Origin: Clusia tigrina
Lineage: Eukaryota; Arthropoda; Insecta; Diptera; Clusiidae
NCBI GenBank assembly: GCA_920105625.2
Contig: OV050031.1
Location: 132,138,514-132,202,513, forward strand
Length of the DNA stretch: 64,000 nt
Reading direction: 5' to 3'
In this document: positions 20,600-32,925 of the stretch, piece by piece
Layout of the letters: each line of letters starts with the position of its first letter
Numbering within the stretch: the stretch's first letter is position 1
The notes under the pieces: generated by a model
The model's database searches: none
What the model saw: only the letters and a program-made list of their open reading frames with translations
What the model was told of the DNA's origin: nothing
Translations under genes and position numbers: made by a program

Positions 20600-22774
20600 G
20601 GAACTTGCCTTGAGTTTCATTTGCATTTAAATGTCACATGCAGAGTAAATGTCACATGTACACTTTTTTGCTCATTTACTTTGATGCGCCAATCTGCTAG
20701 CCAACTTTCTATTGTTTTAAGGTGTTCCTCTAAATCCCGGGAGGCTATCCGTGGATTAGGTGAGAGCTCATGATAGCTGTGTCGTCAGCGAAAGTCGAGG
20801 TACCGAAGATTTTATCCGTTGGTAGATCGGAAGTTTACAGAGTGTAAAGCATAGGTCCAAGCACACTACCTTGTGGTACTCCAGCCATAATTTCAAAGTC
20901 TGGCGTTACAAATTCTTTATATTTAACCCTAAATTTGCGATTTGTTAAATATGACTCCAGAATCTTATGCGAACTATTTGGCAGAAGTTTTTTAATTTTA
21001 TATATGAGTCCTTCGTGCCAGACTTTGTCAAAGGCTTGTGCAACGTCTAGGAATATTCCGGAGCAGTACATCCTCTGTTCAAATGCTCGCCTTATTTCAG
21101 AGGCAATACGGTGCACCTGCTCAATAGTTCCATGATGTTTGCGGAAACCAAATTGGTGGTGAGGAATGATTAAATCGAGCTTTGGTGCTAATTTTTCCAG
21201 CAATTTCGAGCATTTTAGAGAGCGTTGGCAGGAGACTTATGGGCCGATAAGAAGATACCTGAGTAGGGTCTTTTCCGGGTTTTGGCATCATTACTATTTC
21301 CGATGTTTTCCATGTTGTAGAGAAGTAGCCCAGACGGAGTATTGCGTTAAAAATGTGTGTGAGATGTATTAGAGCTATTTGCGGCAATTCACTTACCATT
21401 TTATTGGTAATTAGGTCACAACCAGGTGCCTTTTTTGGGTTTAGACTCGTTGTACATAGGCGTATAACTTCCTTTGGTTTGAAATGAATTGGTACTGCTG
21501 ACTTCGTAATTGAAAAGTTCTGTATGCTAGTGTTGTTGCAGGTCGGCGGGTTAGGTTGAAATACTGACCTCAGATGGGCTGCAAAGAAGTTGCCTTTTTT
21601 TCTTCTGTTTTTGCCCAAGTTCCATCGCTTTGTCTTAGAGGCGATTCACTATCCTTTGGTGTTTTAACCATTCTTGTCGCTCTCCAGAGCGAGTAATTGG
21701 TAACTTTGAGAGGAGCCAAATCTTCAAGGTACTTATTAAGGTTTTCTTCCTTTTCCTCCCGTAGAGTGTTTTTCAGCTGATTTTGTAATGACTTTAATTT
21801 TACTCTTAGTGCTGGAGATCTGTATTTTTGCCATTCACGCCTTAATCTCCACTTTTCTCTAACGAGGCATTCCACATAGTTTGACGTAGTGTGTCTCGCG
21901 TTAGTTTTAGTTGAGTTTTGCGCGGGCGTGGCACTAATAGCAGCTGATTTTATAATTGAACCAAGAGCCTGCATCGCTGATTCAATGTCCTCTCCACTCT
22001 TAAGTTTTCTTTTAACGCACACGTGGGTACTAATATATTTGCGATATTTGAGCCAGTTTGTGTTCTTGGAGGTCAGTTTTATTGTTTTTTCAATGAACTC
22101 TGGTCTTTTTTTTAAATATATTATCACCGGTGAGTGATCGGATGATAAGTCGAAACAGGGCTCGGTTTCCAAGAAACACCTTTCAATATTTTTAGTTATG
22201 CCAAAGTCAATAAGATCGGGAATTTTTCTTTGATCAGTTGGCCAGTATGTAGGTTTTCCAGGTGATACAAAGTCTAGACCATTCCGAGAGTCTATCAGTG
22301 CATTAAACAATTGCTTCCCTTTAGGGTTGATTAACCGTGAGTCCCAGTAGGTATGTTTAGAATTGAAGTCTCCGGCAGAAGAAATTTTTTACCGAGCGAT
22401 TTAAAGAAAGAAACAAAATCGGTTGTGGAAATAGGAAACCTAGGAGGACAATAGACTGATGAAATTACTATTGGCTCACCCCAACACTGTAAAGAGATGG
22501 AAGTAGAATGGATGTTTTTTTTTGCATAGAATTCCAGAAAGTAATGCTTTAATCGAAACTTAATTAGAATTCCCATACCACCATAACCTTTTCCTTGTGG
22601 GTGGTTTGTTGAGTAAAAATTATAGCCTGCTAGTTTGAAGTAATATTTTACAGTTAAATGTGTTTCTGAGATAAGCATGATGTCTATGCTGTTACTGTCT
22701 AGAAAATTTTTTAATTCAATTTTGTGTTGGTTAATACCGTTAGCATTCCAGTGACATATTTTTAGAACATTCAT
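20600..22774 (-). pseudogene. Jockey LINE 1 ORF2 (endonuclease and RT), broken
   Basis: APE-type endonuclease followed by reverse transcriptase. The endonuclease starts at the ATG 22774 (ICHWNANGINQHKIELK, ISETHLTVK) and continues at 22310 (IPDLIDFGITK, SDHSPVIIYLKKR). The RT begins near 21480 (NPKKAPGCDLITNKMVSELP, SYRPISLLPTLSK) and continues at 21203 (FGFRKHHGTIEQVHRI, FLDVAQAFDKVWHEG, AGVPQGSVLGPMLYTL). After 20835 the catalytic region is shifted and the remainder is lost soon after a KTIESWLADWRIKVNEQK segment. Breaks at about 22320, 21600, 21170 and 20830. Confidence 0.88.
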
Positions 22775-24060
22775 TTTTGTGAAAGTAGAGTTTTCATAAG
22801 TAAGTTATGGTTATGTACAAGCTCTTGAATCATAGATTGCATCGAGGACATGAAGTTAGTAATACACTGAGACAAGTTAAATATTAACGTTTCTAAATTT
22901 TGAGGTTGCATAGGGTGACTCGGTTTATCAGAAACGCCAGTTTCCAGTACATTCGCATAGCTAGTGGATGAAGAGATGTTTTCGGTGGTGCTTCCAATAT
23001 GGTTTGTGTTGGTAGGTATAGCACTATATTTTTGGGTTCGAACTGTCTTAGCAGTTTGGTTCATACTGATTTTTAGTTGTGTATATATCGGGCAGCCTCT
23101 GTAGTTAGCAGTATGCTTCCCCCCACAATTGCTGCATTTTTTTGTATCCTTCTCACTTGTGTTCAGCTTGCATTCCTTTGATGGATGGAAGTCGCCACAC
23201 GCAACGCATACAGTACGTAAGGTGCAGTACGATTTCGAATGCCCATACTCTTGGCAGTTTGTGCATTGTATTGGGCCTTTTCGTTTGTGAGGCTCCTCGA
23301 CTATTATTCTACGATGCATTAAATATTTTAAGTTGTGGGTTTCGTTTTGTTTTAATTTAATATTCCCTGGTTCTAGTTCTATTCTAAAGAGTGGTTGCGG
23401 AATTTTTTCCCTATTCCTTATATTAAACACAGATTTTGCTGTGAAGCCAGTCTCTTGGAGTGCATATTTTAGTTCTATAGGGTCTACTTCAAGTTCTATA
23501 CCTTTAATAACAACTGTCAACCCTTTGCTACTTTTTATCTGATAAGTAGAGTAATTTTTCTTTTCATTTTCAAGGAAAGAAACAACTGCCAGATAGTTTT
23601 TTTCCAAATATATTTGAATTGTTGTTTAATTTATTTTACCCTTCAACAGCGGGACCACATGGAAATTATTTTTACCAATCAAGCTGGCAACACTGTCTAT
23701 TAATAAGTTGGAACTGCGTTCCCGCAAGTAAATTGGTGGTGGTTTGAATGCAATACTCTTAGTTGGTTCAGACTCTGCACTATCGCTTAATAGAGCAAAA
23801 CGGTTGTTGTTTAGGGTATCTGTATTATTTTTAACAAGTTTATTTTTTCTGCCTTTGCAATCGGGCTGCGTTTTCGTTTTATTGTTATGTATCGATCAAT
23901 ACCTGTTTGTGTGCTTATGTTTGGTTTTGCACACTGTGTTTCTATAGTTTTATTTGCAACATTGGTAAGTTGTTGTTGCTTAAATATACTCATAGCAGAA
24001 CCTTTGTTGTTTTTGATTTGTGTTGGAGATGCTGTTGAATTTGGAGAGGCACATTGTAAA
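22771..24060 (-). pseudogene. Jockey LINE 1 ORF1 (Gag-like, zinc knuckles)
   Basis: RNA-binding Gag-like protein of a jockey LINE. The open part (23607-22771) has an RRM-like region (KGIELEVDPIELKYALQETG), then three CCHC-type knuckles: CTNCQEYGHSKSYC, CVACGDFHPSKEC and CSNCGGKHTANYRGC. Frame-shifted N-terminal pieces continue to about 24060 (KPPPIYLRE near 23730, a Ser/Thr/Asn-rich start above it). The stop of ORF1 overlaps the ATG of ORF2 as ATGA (22774-22771), which suggests coupled termination and restart. The TA microsatellite begins just upstream of the readable N-terminus. Confidence 0.85.
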
Positions 24061-24080
24061 TGTTTGTTTACTTTTATCAC

Positions 24081-24990
<910 letters not shown>

Positions 24991-25000
24991 GTGTGGTGTG

Positions 25001-25456
25001 TTATTGAACACAAACATTACATAGGGTCCCAGGTGTGGGGGTCATCATTTTCACAATGTCGAAGAAATTCCAATAATGTGCGGTGGCATTTCTCAAGTGC
25101 TCCGTTTGTTTGTGTATGGTTCTTTTGCATACTTCTTCGAATAATAATAATTCACGTAAAAAATTTGTTCCTTGATCGGTTAATATGGAATCTGCAAATC
25201 CGAATTCTACAAAAGGTCTAGCAATTACATTTTCTAATATAGCTTCAGCAAAATTAGTTAAATTTTCTTGGAAAGTTAAGATGTACTTATTATTATTGTA
25301 CGTTACTGGAAGAGGACCTACTATGTCCAATACTACTCTTTCATATGGTATTGACCTTTTCTTTGTTATTTTCATTGGTATTTTTTGAGATTTATTCAAC
25401 TCATTCTTCTGGCATGAGTTACATTTTATAATATAATTCTGTACCTCTTGTTTCAT
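25001..25456 (-). pseudogene. Gypsy B integrase fragment
   Basis: An open frame with the last Cys pair of the zinc domain (CNSCQKNEL), the first catalytic Asp in VVLDIVGPLP and the second in LTDQGTNFLREL. A one-base shift follows, and the Glu region (GALEKCHR) is read in the neighbouring frame near 25085. The frame ends near 24991 with no C-terminal domain. Sequence resembles integrases of gypsy-type elements in flies. Confidence 0.82.
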
Positions 25457-25982
25457 TGTGGGCTAGTAGTAGTTATTTTATAAAATATTTATTGTTCTGT
25501 TTACAGCTGAATATTATGTTAAAATTTTATGTATTTCCTTTTTAATTACTAAGATAATTTTTGATTTATATGCAGCTGAATTTGAAAATCGTCTTCTAAA
25601 AATAATTATTTGAAGAGTACTTTAAAATTTTCTTTAAAGTTTTGGTTTAGATTAGGGATTGATATAACGATTGATGTAATAGATTTTCTCTCATACATGT
25701 TCTTTATTTTTATTAGTATTTGTTTTGTCATTTCTTAGTCTTTTGTAGTTTTGAAGGGAAAAGATACAGTTGTTACATATAGTTTACATGTTTTTATTTC
25801 TCCTATAAGAGGTTTGATTAATATTGTGACCTTTTTCTTCATAATTTTTTCTTCGGGTGATTCTGTTATTAGTAACATAGTCATTTTATCTTAATTTCTT
25901 TATTGTTCTCTATGACAGTAAGCATCTTAAAGCTCCTTTTATTTTCAGGCTCTTTTATTGTTGTTCGAATATTCTCTTTGTT

Positions 25983-26210
25983 TCATTTATTGTTTATCAT
26001 TTGGCGGGTGATAACTAATACTTTGTTATCCTTTCCTGAGCTTTGGTTGTTTCCATGCAGGCGACTTAGTGAGTCAGCATTTGTGTTAAACTTTCCTGCT
26101 TTATAATTGATCGTGTCTTCACAGTCAGATAGTAATATTCTCCTTTTCGCTAGTCTGGATATTGGGTCTTTTAATTTCATTAGCCGTTCCAATGGTTTGC
26201 GATCTGTCAA
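25983..26210 (-). pseudogene. Gypsy B RNase H C-terminal fragment
   Basis: A 75-codon frame with TDRKPLERLMKLKDPISRLAKRR and AGKFNTNADSLSRLHG, matching the C-terminal part of Ty3/gypsy RNase H, where the usual form is TDHKPL and NxxADALSR. It is followed on the minus strand by about 500 bases of broken sequence before the integrase. Upstream RT and protease are absent. Confidence 0.8.
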
Positions 26211-26296
26211 AGACCATTGTTGGTATTTCTTCCTCTGAGGTACTGTGGTGTGTCTTTGCTGATGTCTTCGTTGGGAACGTCCTGTTGAATTGTTTC

Positions 26297-26424
26297 TGTT
26301 GATGATAAAGCTAATGTCCTCGTTGAAAGCATTTTGCTGAGTTGATTTTATTTATGCTGGTGTTGATGATAAAGCTGATGTCCTCGTTGCAAGTATTTTG
26401 TTAACTTGTTTTTGTTGATGCTGG
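26297..26424. repeat. Two-copy 64-bp tandem repeat
   Basis: Units start TGTTGATGATAAAGCT at 26297 and 26361 and agree over most of 64 bases; a short third start (TGTTGATGCTGG) follows near 26415. The repeat lies in the decayed leader of gypsy B. No function is apparent. Confidence 0.75.
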
Positions 26425-26730
26425 TGCTAGGAGGTTGCGCACCATTTGCAGGTTACCTTGGACTTCTATGGAGACTTCACGATACAAAGGTTACCCTTTA
26501 ACCAGCAAAGACGTGACCCTGGTTAACTTTTCACCCAAGTTTTGCCAATTGCTTACTGCGTGGTCTTACTCTTATGGGTTTTTGTTTCACTTTTGATAGT
26601 TTTTTTTCACAAGCCGATGTTTATTTTGTTTCTCTTTTGAAGATTTACCTTTCACAAGCTCGGTATTCTACTTTTTTTTTAGATAGACTTTTTTGAATTG
26701 GTGCAATCCCACCTGTGCCACTCGTTGTTT

Positions 26731-26900
26731 TATTTTAGGTCCCTTGTCTCCGTGCTTTCCGCAAGAAGAAAAGAGACCTAGACACGGGAGCCGAGTAAAT
26801 CAGAGAGTTTAGGTTTCATAAAATATTATCATATTATCATATTATCTATTTATATTTTCTCTAAGGCCCGCTGTCTAGGCGAGGCTGCGATCATTCAAGA
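26731..26900 (-). repeat. LTR-like repeat, copy 2, 5' side of gypsy B
   Basis: Matches 17620-17780 in the same orientation. On the minus strand it holds a possible TATA (TATAAATAG), ends AAAATAAAACAA, and is followed by GAGTGGCACAGGTGGGATTG, the place where a primer-binding site would lie. Its position upstream of the gypsy B pol remnant suggests that it is that element's 5' LTR. The outer boundary is unclear and may extend towards 27100. Confidence 0.6.
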
Positions 26901-27506
26901 ATTTTCTCTGCACTAGCTCTGCCTGTGTCTGTCGAATCGCTTGGTATTTCCATTAATTCCAATAATTTCAAATAAGTAGAAATTAAAGTCAGTACATTTA
27001 AAAGAAAATACATCGTCATTATTTGAATTTAACGTACCTTTGTCATTCTATTTCCTATTAGCGGTACGCGATCACGTACGCTTTGCATGTTGCGCAGTTG
27101 AGGCCATTGTACCATTAAAAGTGCGCTGCAACTAGGGTAGATAAATATACGGCATTATGCTGACCGTCCAAGGTAATGCCGACCCAACCGAAAAGTTCCT
27201 CGCTTTTTTTTGTACCCACCGACGTTGTAGTCAGAAACGCTTGACACTTAAAAACAAAGCGATGGTTTTGTTATGTTTTGGTAATTTAGAAATGAGTTAT
27301 GCAGACCGCTGTATATTTTATTAAATGGTTATTTACTAATGGCCTTGAATTTGTGTAAGGTTGTATTGTACAAACTGTACAGAGCAATGTTGTGCGATTA
27401 CAAGTGAAATTACCAATTGCTTCATCACGCATAACATCCACCAGATTGATGTCAAAAGATTTTTCAACAATGAATAGGTAGGTTCTACAGTTGATGGATA
27501 TTTGAG
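26901..27506. other. Unassigned stretch
   Basis: Possibly the outer part of the gypsy B LTR (to about 27100), followed by sequence with no recognisable frame. Bases 27390-27506 lead into a mariner C-terminal relic and may be its decayed upstream part. Confidence 0.4.
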
Positions 27507-27602
27507 GACCCCGACAATTTGTACTCTGAAAGTGGTATCGAATCTATTAAACACCGCTGGCAAGAGTATATCAACCTAAAAGGAGACTATATTGAGAAAT
27601 AA
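27507..27602 (+). pseudogene. Mariner transposase, last 31 codons
   Basis: A short frame reading LYSESGIESIKHRWQEYI and ending KGDYIEK before TAA. This is the conserved C-terminus of mariner transposases (usual form: GI..L..RW..C....GDY.E). No catalytic part can be read upstream. A minus-strand frame over the same bases is its shadow. Confidence 0.75.
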
Positions 27603-27821
27603 ATACATTTCTTCTTAGATTATTATTTTTTTTTTAGACAAAATACGTTTTGCAATGTTACATTGGAAGTAAAAATATACGAATATATTATTGAAAGCTG
27701 AAAAAAAACTATCTACGAACGCAATGAATATTTTGCAGTAACTACACGTACATATTTAATACATTATATATAGTAAGTGATTGCTGACATTTGTGTGTAA
27801 TATTATTATATTATTATTTTA

Positions 27822-29124
27822 AAGGGTCTTCCAATAAGAGGTGCTATTTTGGTATTCAAATAAAAATGCCATTTTTTTAGATAAATGAGCGGATGTTTAT
27901 TTCATAATAAAGAGGAAGGTATGCCGTTAATAATGAAAAACAACATCAGCCAAATGGCCACCACGACCACGCTTAAAGGACCATATCCTTTTCATGAAAT
28001 TTTCCATAACCAAATCGCAAAGTGGCTGCCCTATGTCCTCGATAGCCTCACGAATTCTATCTTTGATGCGTTGAATCGACGCTGGGCTGTTGGCGTAGAC
28101 CTTATCTTTCACGTGGCCCCATAGGAAGAGGTCGCTAGGTGTTAAATCACAAGATCTCGGTGGTCCAATTGTGATCACCTCTTCGAGAGATAACACGGTC
28201 CGGAAACTTTTTCCGTAAAAGAGCAATGGTTCCGTTGCTTGTGTAGCACGTAGCGCCATCTTGTTGAAAGTAAATGTTGTCCAGATCAATACTATCCAAC
28301 TCCGACCATTAAAAATCATTAATCATCTCTCGATAGCGCAATCCATTCACCGTAACTGTTGATCCAACCCCATTTTCGAATAAGTAAGGTCAAATGACCC
28401 CGCCGGACCATAAACCGCACCAAACAGTCATACGTTGAGGATGCAGAGGCTTCTCAATAATAACTCTTGGGTTTTCCGAGCCCCAGCTGCGACAATTTAG
28501 CTTGTTGACGAAGCCACCGAGGTGGAAATGGGCCTCATCAGTCAAGATGATTTTTCGATGGAATTCCGGATCATTTTCATTCATTTCAAGGATACAATCA
28601 GCAAAGACACGACGTTGTTGATGATCGCCGGCTTGAGTTCTTGTTGTAACTGAACTTTATAAGCCTTATCCCAAGTCTTTATGCAAAATACGGTGTAATG
28701 ATGTTTGTGGAATGCCCAATTCCAAAGAACGACGAAGAATGGACAAACCTGGGTTTTCTTCAACACTTTGGGCTACAGCAGCAATATTCTCAGTTGTTCT
28801 TGAGCGACGTGCACGGGTTTTATTCTTCACATCACTAACTGGTCCCAACAGCTCAAATTTTTCCACCAATTTCTGTTTTGCGGTCCGACAAGGTGCTTCA
28901 CGACGACCCAAAAATGCTTTAGTTTTGCGAACTGTGACTGCAAGATTTTCACCATTTTTGTAGTGAATTTTAATAATTTCAATGCATTGTTGAAGCGTGT
29001 ATCGTTCCATTTTTATTAATGGCGTAGTTTCTACTTGTCAAATGTCAAAGAATAAAAGCTTCAAAAGGGACAGCTACCGAAATACCGTTTGATTCAAAAT
29101 ATCACCTATTGTTGGAAAACCCTT
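27822..29124 (-). mobile_element. D,D41D mariner-type transposon, copy 2, full length
   Basis: A 1303-bp element. Its inverted repeats begin AAGGGTCTTCCAATAAGAGG on the left and AAGGGTTTTCCAACAATAGG on the right complement, followed by a shared TATTTTG. TA target duplications are at 27820-27821 and 29125-29126. The transposase gene is on the minus strand. A SINE starts 6 bases beyond the right end. Confidence 0.9.
27927..29010 (-). pseudogene. Mariner-type transposase, D,D41D class, copy 2 (frameshifted)
   Basis: The ATG at 29010 gives MERYTLQQCIEIIKIHYKNG and an intact helix-turn-helix half (about 112 codons, with LELGIPQTSLHRILHKDLG). Shifts follow near 28670 and 28580. The first catalytic Asp is in LTDEAHFHLGG (near 28545), the second in the region complementary to 28255 (read out of frame), and the third in LTPSDLFLWGHVKDKVYA. 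Counting across the shift gives 41 residues between the last two. The C-terminus ends RGGHLADVVFHY. Breaks near 28390 and 28320 also exist. Confidence 0.85.
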
Positions 29125-29130
29125 TAGCTT

Positions 29131-29303
29131 ACACCATAATTAATTATGAGTGCAAGGTGTTGGGGTATGAGTATTAACTACAGAGGCTTTCGACTCGAAG
29201 AGAAAAATATTTTTTTTAGAAAGAAGCATTTTGGAGACCAAGCCCGTGGCGACCCTCGGGGAGTGAGTCTAGCAAGCTTACCACTAGACCACAGAGGGCG
29301 GCT
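29131..29303 (-). repeat. tRNA-derived SINE, copy 2 (B box deleted)
   Basis: Same family as 15617 and 37359. The A box complement (CCACTAGACCA) is at 29281-29291. About 17 bases that hold the B box in copy 3 are missing between the segments ending CCCGTGGC and beginning GACCCTCGG, so the copy cannot be transcribed normally by Pol III. It starts 6 bases from the D,D41D mariner. Confidence 0.8.
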
Positions 29304-29514
29304 AATGATACCTTAATATTATTTAGAAACATATAACAATGAGTACAGGAACAAAAACACACTGAATTATAAACACCCAAAAGTAACAGAATCAAATAAG
29401 GTCAAACCATCATTATATTCGTTCCATTTTATTGCAATGAATATTTTTATTTTGCTTAATATTTTTCTCACTAAATATTTCGTAGTTAAAACTTTAAAAA
29501 TGTAAAAAGAGGAA

Positions 29515-30300
29515 TTTTGTGCTTTTCGTAGGGGCTGCAATTTGAAGAAGGATGCATGGTAGGTATGGACATATATATATACAGATATCAATTTCTGAAC
29601 AATTTTTATTTTGTCTGTCCATCTGTCCGCCTGTCCGTCCGTGACCACTTTGTTTCTACACCGTTAGAGTTATCTTAATTAAATTTTACAAAAGTATAGT
29701 CTGGACAAAGATACAGAACTAAATTGCTATATGGCCCGATTTGGACAAAGACCACACCTACCTTCACTTTTTTCCAATGCCTTTACCTTCGGTCCAATTG
29801 ATGGAATAGTGACGCAATTTGGTTATTATGGAGATGTGTGTTCTCTTAAACACTATGCAGAAAGTTGGGGATATATGTATATAGTAACTGCCACGATCAC
29901 TATTAACAAATATTCATAACCTACGATCTATAAGAGATTTATGGACAAGAAGTAACATGTGCACAGTATAAGGACAACCGCAAAAAATGGGGTTCATCAG
30001 AGAAAGCACACGCACACTTTTTATATAAGGAACTTTCGGGTCTAAAATGAAAATTAGCCTACCTATTCTCGTATTGATGCCTTCGGAATAAAAATTATCA
30101 GAAATGTACATGGAGTCCATAATAGTGTGTATGCAAAATATATTGATGATAATACTACTGCCACGCCCACATTTAAACTTAAATCATTACTCTGCACTAT
30201 GGGGCCAATGATTAGTTTTTGAGGCAATAAATCACAGGAAATAGCTATGCCTTTTAAATTTCGCACAGATGATTATAATGAATTTTTAAGTCTTCAGGAA
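29515..30300 (+). repeat. DINE-1-like repeat, copy 1
   Basis: Non-coding repeat shared with 32926 and, inverted, with 36800-37760. It contains the diagnostic CTGTCCATCTGTCCGCCTGTCCGTCC tract (29616 onward), the GTATAGTCTGGACAAAGATACAGAAC segment and CCACGCCCACAT. The layout resembles the Drosophila INE-1/DINE-1 (Helentron-type, non-autonomous) repeats. It lacks the terminal hairpins seen in copy 2. Small frames in it are chance. Confidence 0.65.
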
Positions 30301-30538
30301 AAAATTTAAGCTATAATTGTTCGAAATTTAGCGAAATTGTTCGAGATAACATATATTTAGTAACTAGCTTTAAATCACAAAATAATCCACATTAATACAT
30401 TTCAGAAAATTATATAAAAAACTAATAAATTTCTTGCTGTGCGGGTGTTCACAACATACTATCATTATCAGCAAATGGCTTTTGAATTGAATGACATTTT
30501 GCTAGAGATAACATTTATTCAATAGTTTTAATCTTACT

Positions 30539-32388
30539 TCAAAAATAATCCAACGTTTCATCAACTTCTAATTCTAAATCAAAGTGATATAGAATTTGTG
30601 TGTCCTCTTCACAATCAGAAACATAATCATTTTCAACGGAACTTGATGTAGTAGGCAATTGAAATTCAGGAATTTCAGGAATCTTTAAAAGAGAAATAAA
30701 TTCTCCTGGCAGCTGCTACCTTTTCTTTGCTGAATGGCGGTTTCTCACACAAATGCTAGATAATAACGGCTCAGAAGAATCCATTGCTCTGTTAAACACA
30801 TCCGTTATATTGTGTTCTCTGGAATCTTTTCGAGCATGCTCAGTGCGGTCCTTTTTATGGAATTTGTTTCTAGCTTCAGAAGCGTTCGCTCCAGCACATC
30901 CAAGAGGCACATTTGAGGCTTGTAGTATTTATGAAGAATGTGCTAAAATTTTATGCAAGGTCGCTGACATTGGATACCATTCACAGTTTTTAAAATACAT
31001 TTCGGCAGTTCCATAACAAAAAATCTTTAAGTGTTCGACACTTATTTCAAATTCACTGGAAATTACAATTAGTACGATATGCAAATGTTTGATAAGCTCG
31101 ATATCAACGTTTGTTATAGATGCAAATAATTTCTGATTTGAAAAAGCTTTTCGCGCGGTGTTGCCGCCATTCGTTGATCCAATGCCATTACTTTTCGGCG
31201 TATGGACATGAAGTCCCATTTTCTGCCAGAATTGTTCTTGAATTTCACTTTTTCTCTGTTGCATCAGTACTTTATCCTCAGCACTTCGGATTTGCCATTT
31301 TTTTATATGAAGTCTATATGATAGATTAAGAACCAATTCAAAACATCGAATTCAGGCATGGGCTTATACCATATTTTAATGAATTTAATTTCGGCTGAAA
31401 CACCACTCAGCTTAAATCTTTTATCGACAAAAACTGCTTCGGATTTGCCTCACATATTGGACATGACTGAGAAGACTTTGTTTCTGTTAGCACGTTCAGC
31501 ACTTTCCCATCAATTAAAGTCATAATAAGTTCATACTTTACTGAAATCTTTCTACCTTTTACCAAAAAATAATCTATAGGTATAAGATTTGATATCTGAT
31601 ATATGATGATCCAGATTGCTTTCATGCTCATTGGTTTCCTTTATAAATTCAATTTAAAGTGGTGGTTTATCCAAACGATTGCATTATGTGACGTGACTAT
31701 TTTCAATGGTATAACTGAGGTTACAAAGAGCGAGTTGTCTAAGCTTTCCGGGGCATTGATGTTAAATATTTGCTTAAATGAACTTGGTGACTTCACTGAA
31801 ATCAGCCATTTGCATCAAATGTTCTTCTTGGTAGGATAAAATTCTCTTCGCTGTATGATCAACCAAGTTTTGTAGAGGAATTTGTGCCAATGATTCCGTT
31901 ATGGTAAGTCCTTCAGGTCGACATTGCAGCTTATATTCTTGAATTTTTTTGTAACTGGGATAAATGTCACAGTTGTGTGACTTATTTAGTTCCCTCATGT
32001 TAATATATTGTTGTTTTGTTAAATTATTGTCTATCAAAAATACTAATGCTTCTGCAGGAGAGAGTGGTAATGGCTTTTTGTCATCGGAAGTTATTAAGTT
32101 TATATTATTAGAAGCTGCTTCCCTTAAAATAAAACTCAAGTCATTTTTTTATGCTTAAGCTGAAATTGAAGCTGCGTGAACCAATAAGTTGGTATCGTTA
32201 CACTGTGTGGACGAAACTTCCGACGCAAGTTTTCGTTTTTGCCGTACACTTCCGTCGCTGTATCCAACACAAGGACGGCCTTTTTTGTTAACGGCATCAC
32301 TTTTAGCTATTTTAAGCTCAGTCACATAAGATAACCATAACCTTTCTTTTTTTTTGAACTGCTTCGCACACCTTTTGTTTTTGTTCAC
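30539..32388 (-). pseudogene. Transib transposase (RAG1-like), copy B, nearly full extent
   Basis: Minus-strand transposase relic readable from a basic N-terminus (32388) to an acidic C-terminus ending DETLDYF (stop 30539). Blocks in order: LSPAEALVFLIDNNLTKQQY and IYPSYKKIQEYKLQCRPEGL (32139-31774); the zinc-type CPICEANPKQFL after LIDGKVLNVLTETKS (near 31450); SYRLHIKKWQIR (31320); NGIGSTNGGNTARKAF (near 31170); YPMSATLHKILAHSS (near 30960); GANASEARNKFHKKD (near 30880). These parallel the RAG1 blocks with the CxxC pair, SGGNFARK, FHKTLAH and NESGNKLFRRFRK; the Glu in SEARNK matches the catalytic Glu position. Stops at about 32150, 31770, 31400 and 30925. I could not find its inverted repeats. 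Confidence 0.82.
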
Positions 32389-32925
32389 TTTCGGTTAGCT
32401 TGTGCGCAAAAATTACTAATTTTCTTTTTAACTGTTCATACAGTCTTCATTAGCGTGTTATTGAAATTTCGTGGAAATCCAGCACATAACATTATTGGCA
32501 TTTCGGTTATTTTCCAACCAAAATTTTACAATATCCGCATTTTTAATTTTACTGCAATCTAAAATCGGAAATATGATCATTTAAGGCAAATTCCTGCAGT
32601 TGATTTTATAAACACATTACACATTATACACCTTTCTACACATTATTACCTTTCTACACATAATCGTTTTTCCACCAATACGCACCAATAAACAAATCAA
32701 ATGTTTGTCTACTCAATATTTCGCAAAGAACATCCAGTTTTTCAGTGGCTATCATCTGCAAACGAAGCTATAGCGGTTCCTTCAATTTGAGACGTAGCAT
32801 AGGTACAGAAAGAACAACACATCATTAAGGACATTTCCTTGTGAAACTCCAGCACGCGTTTCTTAGGAAAAATATCCCACAGAATTATACTTAGATATCA
32901 AGCAAAGCGCTGGTGCAAACCCTTT
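32389..32925 (-). pseudogene. Flanking stretch with a small LINE RT relic
   Basis: Mostly A+T-rich sequence with imperfect TTTCTACACATTAT repeats near 32625-32660. Between about 32740 and 32880 the minus strand reads TRAGVSQGNVLNDVLFFLYL and, after a shift, ASFADD. These resemble the GVPQGS and FADD motifs of a jockey-type reverse transcriptase. It is too short to assign to a particular element. Confidence 0.5.

Larger units (their letters stand above)
20342..24060 (-). mobile_element. Jockey-type LINE 1, minus strand, 3' part shortened
   Basis: A non-LTR retrotransposon with a poly-A tail (poly-T at 20342-20361 on the plus strand), ORF1 (22771 to about 24060) and ORF2 (about 20600-22774). 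Compared with the similar LINE at 41200-45339, the region after the RT catalytic site is largely missing, so the 3' coding end is deleted. It lies between the inverted repeats of Transib A. Homopolymer shifts and stops break ORF2 into four pieces. Confidence 0.88.

Noticed and set aside
27336..27563. Minus-strand 75-codon frame
   Set aside because: It is the shadow of the mariner C-terminal relic read on the plus strand (27507-27602).
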